Assembly (NCBI RefSeq): GCF_029962605.1
Contig: NZ_CP124750.1
Span: 4,402,001 to 4,466,000, forward strand
DNA: 64,000 nt
From: Serratia sarumanii
Lineage (GTDB): Bacteria; Pseudomonadota; Gammaproteobacteria; Enterobacterales; Enterobacteriaceae
Direction: 5' to 3'
The notes beneath the pieces were generated by a model, which ran no database searches, was not told the origin of the DNA, and worked only from the letters and a program-made list of their open reading frames with translations. This document shows, piece by piece, positions 28,569-45,613 of the stretch. Each line of letters opens with the position of its first letter. The stretch's first letter is position 1. Made by a program: the position numbers and the translations under genes.

Positions 28569-29495
28569 CGTCGGTGAATAATGCAGGGCGGCATCCAGCG
28601 CGCTGCCCTGCCCGCCGTATTGCTGCAGATAAGCACCCACCGCCTGCATGCCGCGCCAGCGGTTTTCGCACCACAGCGGCGCCAGCAGCGTAGGCCGACG
28701 GGCGCTGGCGGACAGGCGGTGATACACCACCTCGCCCGGCGTGTGGCGGATCATCTCCCCGGCGCTGACGGCGTAATCTTCCAGCGCCAGTTCGGGCAAG
28801 CGCCCGGCGCGCCACGCGCGGGCCAGGGTGCTACCGGTAACGACGTGCAGCGGATGCAGCTTGATGCCATCCACGCCGCTCTCCACCACCCGCTGCAGCG
28901 TGAGCAGATGATCGCGCTGGGTTTCTCCCGGCAGCCCGACGATCAGATGGCAGCACACCTTCAGCCCGCGCTGCCGAGCCCGTTGCGCGGTCTGCTGATA
29001 GCAGCGGAAATCATGGCCGCGGTTGATGCGTTTGAGCGTTTTATCGTGCGCCGTCTGCAGCCCCAGCTCCAGCCACACTTCATAACCCTCTTCGCGATAC
29101 CCCGTCAGCAGATCCAATGCGGCGGGCGGCACGCAGTCCGGGCGAGTGCCGACGCACAGGCCGACCATGTCGCTCTGCGCCAACGCCTGCCGATACATCG
29201 ACGCCAGCAGTTCGACCTCCGCATAGGTGCTGGTATAGGCCTGAAAATAGGCCAGATAGCGCCGCGCCCGGTCGACCCGCGCGGCCTGCTGCGCCAGCTG
29301 TTCGGCGATACTTTGCCGCTGCATCGCCTCATCGGCGAATGAAGCGACGTTGCAAAACGTACAGCCGCCGCGCCCCAACGTGCCGTCGCGGTTAGGGCAG
29401 TTGAATCCGCCATGCAGCGTGAGTTTATGGATCTTTTCGCCATGGCGGCGCTGGAGATCCGCGCCAAACATATTGACTAATTGCGGCAACTGCAT
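28563..29495 (-). CDS. yhcC: YhcC, radical SAM protein
   Basis: A 310-residue radical SAM protein (TIGR01212 type) related to Elp3. It has a family-specific cysteine cluster Cys33-x11-Cys45-x2-Cys48 (within GGFNCPNRDGTLGRGGCTFC) for the 4Fe-4S cluster, and the downstream VGTRPDC segment typical of the group. The substrate is unknown. In E. coli it is likewise between arcB and gltB. Confidence 0.93.
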   Translation of the reverse strand: MQLPQLVNMFGADLQRRHGEKIHKLTLHGGFNCPNRDGTLGRGGCTFCNVASFADEAMQRQSIAEQLAQQAARVDRARRYLAYFQAYTSTYAEVELLASMYRQALAQSDMVGLCVGTRPDCVPPAALDLLTGYREEGYEVWLELGLQTAHDKTLKRINRGHDFRCYQQTAQRARQRGLKVCCHLIVGLPGETQRDHLLTLQRVVESGVDGIKLHPLHVVTGSTLARAWRAGRLPELALEDYAVSAGEMIRHTPGEVVYHRLSASARRPTLLAPLWCENRWRGMQAVGAYLQQYGGQGSALDAALHYSPTL

Positions 29496-29630
29496 AATCT
29501 TGGTGATTCTCTGTGTTCAAAGCCGCGATGCTAATAAGAAACGGCTTTTCCCGCGATGACAGAGATCAACGCTTTCCCCGCAAGGCGCCACCAGGCATAA
29601 CTATTCATCATAAACGCAAATAAATTCACT

Positions 29631-29648
29631 ATAATTCTGATGAATTAT
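29631..29648. repeat. Perfect 18-bp dyad in gltB upstream region
   Basis: ATAATTC-TGAT-GAATTAT has 7-base arms in perfect inverted symmetry. The half-sites are in the opposite order to an ARG box, so ArgR is not clearly indicated. Confidence 0.5.
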
Positions 29649-29792
29649 TCTAATCGTCACGCAACCGTTAACGGCAATATGACAACACGGTGAAAAATAG
29701 TCATAAACATCAACTAAGCAATATCTTATAGAATAAAACTCTGCCATTAACCCCCGCACTAGCATGGTGCAGAGATTAAGGGGTTGCACTAT

Positions 29793-29808
29793 AGTGAGAC
29801 AGCTCACA
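29793..29808. promoter_or_regulatory. Candidate CRP site upstream of gltB
   Basis: AGTGA-GACAGC-TCACA matches nine of ten half-site positions of TGTGA-N6-TCACA. It is flanked by a 9-bp inverted repeat TTGCACTAT (29784-29792) and ATAGTGCAA (29837-29845). Confidence 0.5.
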
Positions 29809-30186
29809 CTTCTGCGGGGATCGGCGTTGCCCCACGATAGTGCAAAAATGCATTAAACACCTTATTTTTCAAATAAATAAATACCATAAATTCGATAAGA
29901 ATCTATCTTAAGCCCACATTTGACCTGCGAATTCTTTCTCGCTAAGTTGGAAGTCCGCTGGAAGCTTTCTGGACGGGCAAACGTCTCGTCATATTTATGC
30001 AGTAATTGAAGACTCCCTCTTAAAACAAGTCCTATACCACTTGTGAGACCGTCACGAGAGGCCATTGATGGAGGGCGGAAAAGCAGATTGGCGGGGTTAA
30101 CTTGCTGATTGGACTTCTGCCTGAAATTGGGAAGCCCCCTCGCAGTAGGTTGTGAGAGTCACGCAGAGCCTGGGGAGGTTCACGAT

Positions 30187-36080
<5,894 letters not shown>

Positions 36081-36094
36081 ACCTTCCGTACCAT

Positions 36095-36129
36095 CGGAGG
36101 CCCGGCATATTGCCGGGCCTCCGTTTTTA
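36095..36129 (+). terminator. Terminator of gltBD
   Basis: A 13-bp perfect stem (36095-36107 with 36111-36123, loop TAT) is followed by TTTTT. Confidence 0.9.
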
Positions 36130-36245
36130 GCCTGCCACGCTTTGTCACTCCTTCCCCTCTCCTCACCGTCTCAACGCGCTATATTATTGAGTTGGCACCA
36201 TTGCGGGGCGCGGCTGCGCCTGACACCGAGATAAGGATAGCGAAC

Positions 36246-36725
36246 ATGAAATGCTCCATTTCCCTGTTGGCCGGCGCGCTGCTGGCCGTCAGTTTCAGCG
36301 CTTCAGCCATGGCGCTGGATTCGCAGGAGGTTGGTTACAATATCGAAGCGCGCGGCGCGCGGCCGGTCGTGGCTCAGTTAGGCAAGGCCGGGCAGTTCAA
36401 CGCCGTGGAAAACAGCATCCGGCTGGGGGACGACAATTGGATTGCCCTGGCGCCCAAGCTGGCCGGCGGCGGCAATGCCGGCTTTACCGCCGGCATCAAA
36501 TCGGCCCTCTCCGCCGCCCTGATCTACAATCCGGCGGCGGTGTTGCAGGCGCTCAACAAAGGCAACGATCTGCCGCTCAATGACATTTGCACCGCGCCGC
36601 CGGAAGTGCAAGGCGACACCGCCGTCACCAGTTTCCGCCAGCGCGCAACCCGCGCCTTGTCCACCGTGCGCGTAGGCGATCTCAGCGCGCCGCGCGATGC
36701 CTGCATTGCCGCCTTGAAAGGCTGA
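36246..36725 (+). CDS. Small exported protein, unknown function
   Basis: A 159-residue protein with a clear Sec signal peptide (MKCSISLLAGALLAVSFSASAMA, cleavage near residue 23). The mature part has two cysteines (115 and 153) placed to form a disulfide, and a glycine/alanine-rich middle (PKLAGGGNAGFTAGIKSALS). A good site AAGGATAG precedes ATG 36246, and it has its own terminator. It looks like a real periplasmic protein, but I do not recognise the family. E. coli has different genes at this position. Confidence 0.75.
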   Translation: MKCSISLLAGALLAVSFSASAMALDSQEVGYNIEARGARPVVAQLGKAGQFNAVENSIRLGDDNWIALAPKLAGGGNAGFTAGIKSALSAALIYNPAAVLQALNKGNDLPLNDICTAPPEVQGDTAVTSFRQRATRALSTVRVGDLSAPRDACIAALKG

Positions 36726-36744
36726 TTCATTTCTGCCGGGCAAA

Positions 36745-36770
36745 AAAAAGCACCCCATAGGGTGCTTTTT
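36745..36770. terminator. Bidirectional terminator between secreted protein gene and sspB
   Basis: AAAAAGCACCC (36745-36755) pairs with GGGTGCTTTTT (36760-36770), loop CATA, with A- and T-tracts on both sides, serving the plus-strand gene and sspB. Confidence 0.88.
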
Positions 36771-36787
36771 CGTATGTTCGCGCGGGC

Positions 36788-37288
36788 TTATTTCACCACG
36801 CGCAGCGCCGGGCGGCCACCGCGCGGCGGCTGCGGCGGTTCGTCGTCCGGGCCGTTGTCTTCCGCGGTGTCCGGGCGATCGCCGTCGATCACCGACATCA
36901 GCGTTTCCGAAGGGATCGTCTCATTGTCCAGGCCTTCGAACACGCCTTCGCTCTCGTCGTAGGCGGCTTCCGGTTCGAACATCGTGCCGGCGCCGTTTTC
37001 ACGCGCATAGATCGCCAACACGGCGGCCATCGGCACCGAAACCTGACGCGGCACGCCGCCGAAGCGCGCGTTGAACTGCACGTCTTCGTTGCCCAACGCC
37101 AGGTTGCCTACCGCGCGCGGCGCGATATTTAGCACGATCTGGCCGTCACGCGCGAACTCCATCGGCACCTGCACGTCCGGGCGAGTCACGTCGACCACCA
37201 GGTGCGGCGTCAGCTGGTTATCCAGCAGCCAGTCGTAGAACGCCCGCAGCAGATACGGGCGACGCGGCGTCATCTGAGACATGTCCAT
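36788..37288 (-). CDS. sspB: SspB, ClpXP specificity adaptor
   Basis: Binds ssrA-tagged peptides and delivers them to ClpXP. It has 166 residues: a folded domain (about 1-110) starting MSQMTPRRPYLLRAFYDWLL, an acidic flexible linker, and the C-terminal ClpX-docking tail (GGRPALRVVK). It is five bases downstream of sspA, and the two are co-transcribed. Confidence 0.96.
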   Translation of the reverse strand: MDMSQMTPRRPYLLRAFYDWLLDNQLTPHLVVDVTRPDVQVPMEFARDGQIVLNIAPRAVGNLALGNEDVQFNARFGGVPRQVSVPMAAVLAIYARENGAGTMFEPEAAYDESEGVFEGLDNETIPSETLMSVIDGDRPDTAEDNGPDDEPPQPPRGGRPALRVVK

Positions 37289-37293
37289 CGCGC

Positions 37294-37935
37294 TTAGCCC
37301 CGGGTCTGCAGGCGCATTTCACGCTCGGCTTCGGTCAGGGAAGCCAGGAAGGCGTCGCGTTCGAAGACGCGGGTCATGTAGCCTTTCAGCTCTTTGGAGC
37401 CGGCACCGCTCAATTCGATGCCCAGCTGCGGCAGACGCCACAACAGCGGCGCCAGGTAGCAATCCACCAGGCTGAACTCTTCGCTCATGAAATACGGCGT
37501 CTGACCGAAGATCGGCGCGATCGCCAGCAGCTCTTCACGCAGTTGGCGACGGGCGGATTCCGCTTCCTGGCCGCTGCTCTTCTCGATCTTGTCCATCAGC
37601 GAGTACCAGTTCTTCTCGATGCGCAGCATCATCAGACGGCTCTCGCCACGGGCAACCGGGTAAACCGGCATCAGCGGCGGGTGCGGGAAACGCTCATCCA
37701 GGTATTCCATGATGATGCGGGATTCATACAGGGTCAGTTCGCGATCGACCAGCGTAGGCACCGTCTGGTAAGGGTTGAGGTCAATCAGATCTTGCGGCAG
37801 GTTATCCATTTCGACCTGCTCGATCTCGACGCTGACACCTTTCTCCGCCAGTACGATGCGTACTTGATGGCTAAAAATGTCGGTCGGGCCAGAGAACAGC
37901 GTCATTACCGAACGTTTGTTGGCAGCGACAGCCAT
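37294..37935 (-). CDS. sspA: SspA, stringent starvation protein A
   Basis: A GST-fold protein that binds sigma-70 RNA polymerase and affects stationary-phase and H-NS-controlled genes. It has 213 residues from MAVAANKRSVMTLFSG, the E. coli start; the frame is open for 29 more codons upstream but without conservation. The conserved surface patch around Pro-His-Pro (PHPPLMPVYP) is intact. It lacks GST activity in the known homologue. First gene of sspAB. Confidence 0.96.
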   Translation of the reverse strand: MAVAANKRSVMTLFSGPTDIFSHQVRIVLAEKGVSVEIEQVEMDNLPQDLIDLNPYQTVPTLVDRELTLYESRIIMEYLDERFPHPPLMPVYPVARGESRLMMLRIEKNWYSLMDKIEKSSGQEAESARRQLREELLAIAPIFGQTPYFMSEEFSLVDCYLAPLLWRLPQLGIELSGAGSKELKGYMTRVFERDAFLASLTEAEREMRLQTRG

Positions 37936-38260
37936 GAAAACCTCCAAGTTATCTAGAAAATACTGCGAATAGCCAACTGACAGGCTGCTATCCTGAATAA
38001 TCTTGCCGCAGGCCGGCAGCACGCAGCGCGACCCGAGCCCATGAAAAACCGGCCCAGGGGGTCAACTGCACGGCGAACAGGCGCAAAAGTGGGTGATAGT
38101 TTACCAGATTTTGCTTGTTTTGTGGGGGCGGTGCGGCGAATTCATGTTGAATTGTCTGATATGCCACAGATTTTAGTCGGGGATGGCGGATTTCAGGCAT
38201 AAAAAAACCCGGTGAAGCACCGGGTTTTTTGCGTAAATCGCACTGCCGAAGCAGCGAAAA
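37936..38260. other. sspA-rpsI intergenic region
   Basis: There are 325 bases with no gene. It contains the sspA promoter region (minus strand) and the rpsI terminator at 38202-38230; nothing else is recognisable. Confidence 0.7.
38202..38230 (-). terminator. Terminator of rplM-rpsI
   Basis: CCCGGTG (38208-38214) pairs with CACCGGG (38218-38224), flanked by an A-run that becomes the T-tract on the minus strand, 31 bases after the rpsI stop. Confidence 0.9.
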
Positions 38261-39273
<1,013 letters not shown>

Positions 39274-39321
39274 GAGAAGTCGCTCACAAAGATCGAACGG
39301 TTTTTGAATGGAAAATAAATT

Positions 39322-39349
39322 TATCGCCGGCGGCAGGCAACCGGCGATA
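39322..39349 (-). terminator. Terminator downstream of zapE
   Basis: A 9-bp perfect stem TATCGCCGG/CCGGCGATA is followed on the minus strand by AT-rich AAATTTATTTT, 25 bases after the zapE stop. Confidence 0.6.
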
Positions 39350-39373
39350 GGCCCGGCGGCAAGCCCGCCGGAT

Positions 39374-40501
39374 TCAAGGCAAATGCGGCAGCTTGAGGTA
39401 CTCTTCGCTCTGCATTTCCTGCAGGCGCGACAGGCAGCGCTGGTACTCGAACTTAAGTCGTTCCCCCTGGTAGATCTCGAACATCGACGCCTCGGCGCCG
39501 ATCACCAGCTTGACGTGCCGCTCGTAGAATTCGTCCACCAGCGCCAGGAAACGGCGCGCGGTATTCTCTTTCAGCGGCCCCATCACCTGCACATTATACA
39601 GGATCACGCTGTGATACAGCCGCGACAGCGCAATGTAATCCAGCTGGCTGCGCGCCTCTTCGCACAGCGTGTGGAAATCCACCGCCAGCACGCCGTCCAC
39701 CGAACGAATAGCCTGCAGCGGCCGATGGTTGATCTGCAGCACCGGCGCCTCCTCCCCCGCCTTGCCCGCCAGTTTGACGAACATCCGATCCAGGGTCGCG
39801 CGCGTCTGGTCGTTCAGCGGCGTCAGATAGAGGTGAGCCTGGGTCAGGGTGCGCAGACGATAGTCGATGCCGGCGTCGACGTTCATCACGTCGCAGAACT
39901 CGTTGATCAGATCGATAGCCGGCAGGAAACGCGCCCGCTGCAGGCCGTTGCGATACAGATCGTCCGGCGGGATGTTCGACGTAGCCACCAGCGTGATGCC
40001 GCGGGCGAACAGCGCCTGCAGCAGCGTGGCCAGCAGCATGGCGTCGGTGATGTCGGACACGAAGAATTCGTCGAAGCACAATACGTCGGTTTCGGCCTTG
40101 AAGCCGTCGGCGACGATGTCCAGTGGGTTTTCCCGCCCTTGCAGCTCGGTCAGCTCTTCATGCACCCGCAGCATGAAGCGGTGGAAGTGCAGACGCATTT
40201 TGCGATCGCCCGGCAGGCTGTGGAAGAACATGTCCATCAACCAAGTTTTGCCGCGCCCGACGCCGCCCCACATATACAGCCCCTGCACCGGGCGCTGCGG
40301 CGCCGTTTCGCCGCCTTTGCCCAGCAAACGGCTGAGCTTGCCGCGCAGCCCGCCGGCCGGCGCGCTCGCCGCCGGTTTTTGCAGCAAGGCCTGATAAATG
40401 CGATCCAGTTGAGTGACGGCCCGGCGTTGAACCTCATCGGCCTGATATTCCCCCGCCTCCAGCGCCTGCTGGTAGCGAGATAACGGTGATAGTGCCTGCA
40501 T
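39374..40501 (-). CDS. zapE: ZapE, cell-division AAA-type ATPase
   Basis: An ATPase that associates with the Z-ring late in constriction under stress. It has 375 residues: Walker A GGVGRGKTW (residues 79-87), Walker B LCFDEFFV, and a conserved TSNIPPDDLYRNGLQR sensor region of the AFG1/YhcM family. It is divergent from zapG, as in E. coli. Confidence 0.95.
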   Translation of the reverse strand: MQALSPLSRYQQALEAGEYQADEVQRRAVTQLDRIYQALLQKPAASAPAGGLRGKLSRLLGKGGETAPQRPVQGLYMWGGVGRGKTWLMDMFFHSLPGDRKMRLHFHRFMLRVHEELTELQGRENPLDIVADGFKAETDVLCFDEFFVSDITDAMLLATLLQALFARGITLVATSNIPPDDLYRNGLQRARFLPAIDLINEFCDVMNVDAGIDYRLRTLTQAHLYLTPLNDQTRATLDRMFVKLAGKAGEEAPVLQINHRPLQAIRSVDGVLAVDFHTLCEEARSQLDYIALSRLYHSVILYNVQVMGPLKENTARRFLALVDEFYERHVKLVIGAEASMFEIYQGERLKFEYQRCLSRLQEMQSEEYLKLPHLP

Positions 40502-40732
40502 CTGTTCGATGTTCCCTAAGAACGCTTAGAAATTATTTAGCCAACGTTGGCGGCAAGTTGATGTCGATTCGCACCGTTATCGCCACAAATGCCCGCTGCG
40601 GGCGCCGCTGAAAACCCTGTAAACACTGGGTGGAAGCGCATCAGGATTCCACTCTGACAAGGTTAACGGTTATAGTGGATATTATTAAGTGAAAAATCCC
40701 TGCGGAACAACGAAGTCAAAATAGGAGTCATC

Positions 40733-41134
40733 ATGACCTGGGAGTATGCGCTGATTGGTTTGGTCGTCGGTATCGTGATTGGTGCGGTGGCGATGCGTTT
40801 TGGCAACCGTAAATTACGTCAACAACAAGTCCTGCAGAACGAGCTGGACAAGAGCAAAACCGAGCTGGAAGAGTACCGTCAGGAGCTGGTCGGCCACTTT
40901 GCCCGCAGCGCCGAGCTGCTGGACAACATGGCGCGCGATTATCGTCAGCTGTATCAGCATATGGCGAAAAGCTCCAACAACCTGCTGCCGGATCTGCCGA
41001 TGCAGGAGAACCCGTTCCGCTATCGCCTGACCGAAGCGGAAGCGGACAACGATCAGGCGCCGGTGGAAATGCCGCGCGACTATTCTGAAGGGGCCTCCGG
41101 CCTGCTGCGCGGCCAAAGCGCGCGCCGCGACTGA
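40733..41134 (+). CDS. zapG: ZapG (YhcB), DUF1043 envelope coordination protein
   Basis: A 133-residue inner-membrane protein with one N-terminal span (about residues 3-21), then a coiled coil (about 25-85) and a disordered acidic C-terminus. In E. coli it links cell division, peptidoglycan and outer-membrane synthesis. It begins MTWEYALIGLVVG like its orthologue. A GC hairpin follows. Confidence 0.94.
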   Translation: MTWEYALIGLVVGIVIGAVAMRFGNRKLRQQQVLQNELDKSKTELEEYRQELVGHFARSAELLDNMARDYRQLYQHMAKSSNNLLPDLPMQENPFRYRLTEAEADNDQAPVEMPRDYSEGASGLLRGQSARRD

Positions 41135-41146
41135 TACCCCTTCTTC

Positions 41147-41172
41147 ACCCGCGGGGCCACCCGCGGGTTTAA
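41147..41172 (+). terminator. Hairpin after zapG
   Basis: ACCCGCGG (41147-41154) pairs with CCGCGGGT (41161-41168), followed by TTTAA. The T-tract is short. Confidence 0.5.
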
Positions 41173-41314
41173 CCCCGTTTGTGCCTTATTGACCTTCCTT
41201 CGCATTACCTTTACTGAACTTTGCACGCAAATTCACGGTCTTACCCTTCACTATGACAAGGTGATTGCCTTATCATCAAATTTTCATCGGCAGGTATTGA
41301 GAGAGTTATCATCA

Positions 41315-42685
41315 ATGAAGAAAAAGTCGTTAATTCTTAGTGCATTGGCAATGAGCCTCGGCCTGGCGCTCAGCGCCGCACCGGTGGCCAACGCGGCCCT
41401 GCCCGTCGCCGTTCAGGGGCAGCCGCTGCCGAGCCTGGCGCCGATGCTGGAAAAAGTCTTGCCCGCCGTCGTGAGCGTACATGTCGCCGGCACCCAGGTG
41501 CAGCGTCAACAGCTGCCGGAAGAGTTCAGACGCTTCTTCGGCCCCAATTTCCCCGGTCAGCAGCAGAGCTCTCGCCCGTTTGAAGGGCTGGGCTCCGGCG
41601 TCATCATCGACGCTGCCAAAGGCTACGTGCTGACCAACAACCACGTCATCAACAACGCCGATAAAATCCGCGTGCAGTTGAACGACGGCCGCGAACTGGA
41701 CGCCAAACTGGTCGGCCGCGATGAGCAATCCGACATCGCCCTGCTGCAGCTCAGCGACACCAAAAACCTGACCGCCATCAAGATGGCCGATTCCGATCAG
41801 CTGCGCGTCGGCGACTTCGCCGTGGCGGTCGGCAACCCGTTTGGCCTGGGCCAAACCGCCACCTCCGGCATCATCTCGGCATTGGGCCGCACCGGCCTGA
41901 ATCTGGAAGGGCTGGAAAACTTCATTCAGACCGACGCCTCGATCAACCGCGGCAACTCCGGCGGCGCATTGGTCAACCTGAACGGCGAGCTGATCGGCAT
42001 CAATACCGCCATTCTGGCGCCGAGCGGCGGCAACGTCGGCATCGGCTTCGCCATTCCGAGCAATATGGCGCAGAACCTGAGCCAGCAGCTGATCGAATTC
42101 GGCGAAGTGAAACGCGGCCTGCTCGGCATCAAGGGCAGTGAAATGACCCCGGACATGGCCAAAGCCTTCAACACCGACGCGCAGCGCGGCGCCTTCGTCA
42201 GCGAAGTGCTGCCGAAATCCGCCGCCGCCAAGGCCGGCATCAAAGCCGGGGATATTCTGGTTTCCGTCGACGGCAAGCCGGTGAACAGCTTCGCCGAGCT
42301 GCGCGCCAAAGTCGGCACCACCGCACCGGGTAAAACCCTCAAGGTGGGCCTGCTGCGCGACGGCAAACCGCAGGAAGTCTCGGTCACGCTGGACAACAGC
42401 GAGAGCGCCTCGACCAATGCCGAAACGCTGTCGCCGGCGCTGCAGGGGGTTTCCCTCAACAACGGCGCGCTGCCGAGCGGCGACAAGGGCGTGAAGGTGG
42501 AGAACGTGGATAAAGGCTCGACGGCGGCGCAAATCGGCCTGCAAAAAGGCGACGTGATCATCGGCGTCAACCGCCAGCGCGTGGACAGCATCACCGCGCT
42601 GCGCAAGGTGCTGGAAGCCAAACCGCCGGTGATGGCGCTCAATATCGTGCGCGGTAACGAAACCATTTATCTGCTGCTGCGTTAA
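41315..42685 (+). CDS. degQ: DegQ, periplasmic serine endoprotease
   Basis: An HtrA-family protease-chaperone with 456 residues. The signal peptide is cleaved near ANA (residue 27); the trypsin-like domain has His110, Asp140 and Ser215 (GNSGG), followed by two PDZ domains (about 260-350 and 365-455). The LA loop (QQLPEEFRRFFG) is short, as in DegQ rather than DegP. The start at MKKKSLIL (41315) gives the right signal peptide; the frame opens 42 codons earlier. It is followed by degS. Confidence 0.96.
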   Translation: MKKKSLILSALAMSLGLALSAAPVANAALPVAVQGQPLPSLAPMLEKVLPAVVSVHVAGTQVQRQQLPEEFRRFFGPNFPGQQQSSRPFEGLGSGVIIDAAKGYVLTNNHVINNADKIRVQLNDGRELDAKLVGRDEQSDIALLQLSDTKNLTAIKMADSDQLRVGDFAVAVGNPFGLGQTATSGIISALGRTGLNLEGLENFIQTDASINRGNSGGALVNLNGELIGINTAILAPSGGNVGIGFAIPSNMAQNLSQQLIEFGEVKRGLLGIKGSEMTPDMAKAFNTDAQRGAFVSEVLPKSAAAKAGIKAGDILVSVDGKPVNSFAELRAKVGTTAPGKTLKVGLLRDGKPQEVSVTLDNSESASTNAETLSPALQGVSLNNGALPSGDKGVKVENVDKGSTAAQIGLQKGDVIIGVNRQRVDSITALRKVLEAKPPVMALNIVRGNETIYLLLR

Positions 42686-42773
42686 TTTGTGCAAAAACCG
42701 GGCTCGGTGACATACTGCGCCCGGTTAACTCATGCTATCCTCCGAACATCGTTCACCACACCACGAAAACTCC

Positions 42774-43832
42774 ATGTTTGCTAAGCTCTTGCGTTCTGTC
42801 GTTATCGGTCTCATCGTTGCCGGCCTGCTGTTGGCCGCTCTGCCCGTGCTGCGCTCTTCCAACGGCCTGTTTGCAGAGAAAACCGAGAATACCAGCGACG
42901 AAACGCCGGTGAGCTACAACAAAGCAGTGCGCCGCGCCGCGCCCGCCGTGGTGAACATCTACAACCGCAACCTGAACGGCGCCGCCAACGTGCTGTCGCT
43001 CGGTTCCGGCGTGATCATGAACGAACGCGGCTATATCATCACCAACCGCCACGTGATCAAAGACGCTCAGCAGATCACCGTGGTGTTGCAGGATGGCCGC
43101 CGCTACGAAGCGCTGCTGGTCGGCTCCGACGGCCTGACCGATTTGGCGGTGCTGAAGATCGATCCCGGCAACCTGCCGGTGATCCCGACCAATAAAAATC
43201 GCGTTGCCCACGTCGGCGACGTGGTGCTGGCAATCGGCAACCCGTACAACCTGGGGCAGACCGTGACTCAGGGCATCCTCAGCGCCACCGGGCGCATCAG
43301 TATGAGCACCACCGGCCGGCAGACATTCCTGCAGACCGATGCCTCAATCAACCGCGGCAACTCCGGCGGCGCGCTGGTCAACTCGCTGGGCGAGCTGATC
43401 GGCATCAATACCCTGACCTATGACAAAATCACCGACGGCGAAACGCCGGAGGGCCTCGGCTTCGCCATTCCGATCGAACTGGCCACCAAAATCATGGACA
43501 AGCTGATCCGCGACGGCCGCGTGATCCGCGGCTATTTCGGCATTCAGGGTAAGGAGATCATTCCGCTGCGTTCCTCCAATTCCGGCATCGATCGCCTGCA
43601 GGGCATCATCGTGACCGAAATCACGCCGAATGGCCCGGCGAGCAGCGCCGGTTTCCAGATCAACGACATCATCATCAACGTGGATAACAAACCGGCGGTG
43701 TCCGTGCTGGAGACCATGGATCAGGTGGCGGAGATCAGGCCGGGCACCGAGATACCGGTTATCGTGCTGCGCGACGGCAAACGCATTACGTTGAAAATGA
43801 CGGTGGGCGAATTCCCGGAAGACAACAATTAA
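42774..43832 (+). CDS. degS: DegS, inner-membrane sigma-E site-1 protease
   Basis: Senses misfolded outer-membrane porins through its PDZ domain and cleaves RseA to release sigma-E. It has 352 residues: an N-terminal membrane anchor (about 6-25), a protease domain with His93, Asp123 and Ser197 (GNSGG), and a single PDZ domain (about 255-345). ATG 42774 gives MFAKLLRSV as in E. coli. It lies 88 bases after degQ and has its own terminator. Confidence 0.96.
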   Translation: MFAKLLRSVVIGLIVAGLLLAALPVLRSSNGLFAEKTENTSDETPVSYNKAVRRAAPAVVNIYNRNLNGAANVLSLGSGVIMNERGYIITNRHVIKDAQQITVVLQDGRRYEALLVGSDGLTDLAVLKIDPGNLPVIPTNKNRVAHVGDVVLAIGNPYNLGQTVTQGILSATGRISMSTTGRQTFLQTDASINRGNSGGALVNSLGELIGINTLTYDKITDGETPEGLGFAIPIELATKIMDKLIRDGRVIRGYFGIQGKEIIPLRSSNSGIDRLQGIIVTEITPNGPASSAGFQINDIIINVDNKPAVSVLETMDQVAEIRPGTEIPVIVLRDGKRITLKMTVGEFPEDNN

Positions 43833-43833
43833 A

Positions 43834-43868
43834 AAAGGGCCGGCATTGATAGCCGGCCCTTTGATTTT
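43834..43868 (+). terminator. Terminator of degS
   Basis: AAAGGGCCGGC (43834-43844) pairs with GCCGGCCCTTT (43852-43862), followed by GATTTT. It lies between convergent degS and murA. Confidence 0.85.
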
Positions 43869-43903
43869 CATCCTGCCGACGCAGCCGCGCCGGCGCTAAT
43901 GAC

Positions 43904-45181
<1,278 letters not shown>

Positions 45182-45218
45182 CTAATCTGAAGCTGCCCGC
45201 CCGGCAGGGCAAACAGCC

Positions 45219-45473
45219 TTAAAATCCGTTGAGTTTGCGGTCTCGCTGCCACTCTTCAGGGGTGTACGCCTTGATAGACAAGGCATGAATGCGGTTGTCC
45301 GCAATGTATTCCATCAGCGGTGCGTAAACCGTCTGCTGTTTTTTGACGCGGCTCATGCCGGCGAACAATTCGCCGACCACGATCGCCTGGAAATGGCTGC
45401 CGTCGCCCGTCACATGTACTTCATCCAGTGCCAATGCCTGCATCAGCACGTCTTTAATCTCGTTGGTTTCCAT
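45219..45473 (-). CDS. ibaG: IbaG, acid-stress BolA-family protein
   Basis: An 84-residue BolA-family protein with the class motif around [13 protein letters not shown] (a conserved histidine that helps ligate a 2Fe-2S cluster with monothiol glutaredoxin) and the conserved YAPLMEYI helix. Upstream of murA, as in E. coli. Confidence 0.94.
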   Translation of the reverse strand: METNEIKDVLMQALALDEVHVTGDGSHFQAIVVGELFAGMSRVKKQQTVYAPLMEYIADNRIHALSIKAYTPEEWQRDRKLNGF

Positions 45474-45551
45474 AGTATCCAGTTCTGCCGCTAAAGGATC
45501 ATAAACAGCCTAGTATCTTAGTGGAATACGATGTTTTCTTAAACTAAAGAA

Positions 45552-45580
45552 AAAGCCCCTGCATAACAGGGGCTTTGTAT
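45552..45580 (-). terminator. Terminator of the mla operon
   Basis: A 10-bp stem (45552-45561 with 45567-45576) gives a T-rich tail on the minus strand (TTTTTCTTTAG), 38 bases after the mlaB stop. Confidence 0.85.
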
Positions 45581-45613
45581 CGTTTTACCACGCAAGGGCG
45601 GCGTAAAACGCCG

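Larger units (their letters stand above)
29496..30186. promoter_or_regulatory. Long gltB upstream regulatory region
   Basis: There are 691 bases between yhcC and gltB with no credible gene (two 67-68-residue minus frames lack supporting features). The segment 29580-29900 is AT-rich compared with its neighbours. It contains a perfect dyad at 29631-29648 and a CRP-like site at 29793-29808. E. coli gltBDF is controlled by Lrp, IHF, CRP and ArgR over a similarly long region; I did not resolve Lrp or IHF sites or the transcription start. Confidence 0.7.

Noticed and set aside
29601..30065. Two small minus-strand frames (68 and 67 codons) upstream of gltB
   Set aside because: No ribosome binding site, no conserved features, and they cover the regulatory region.
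30129..30143. GG-N10-GC match resembling a sigma-54 promoter before gltB
   Set aside because: Only the invariant dinucleotides fit; flanking bases differ from TGGCAC-N5-TTGCT, and the site overlaps the region close to the start codon.
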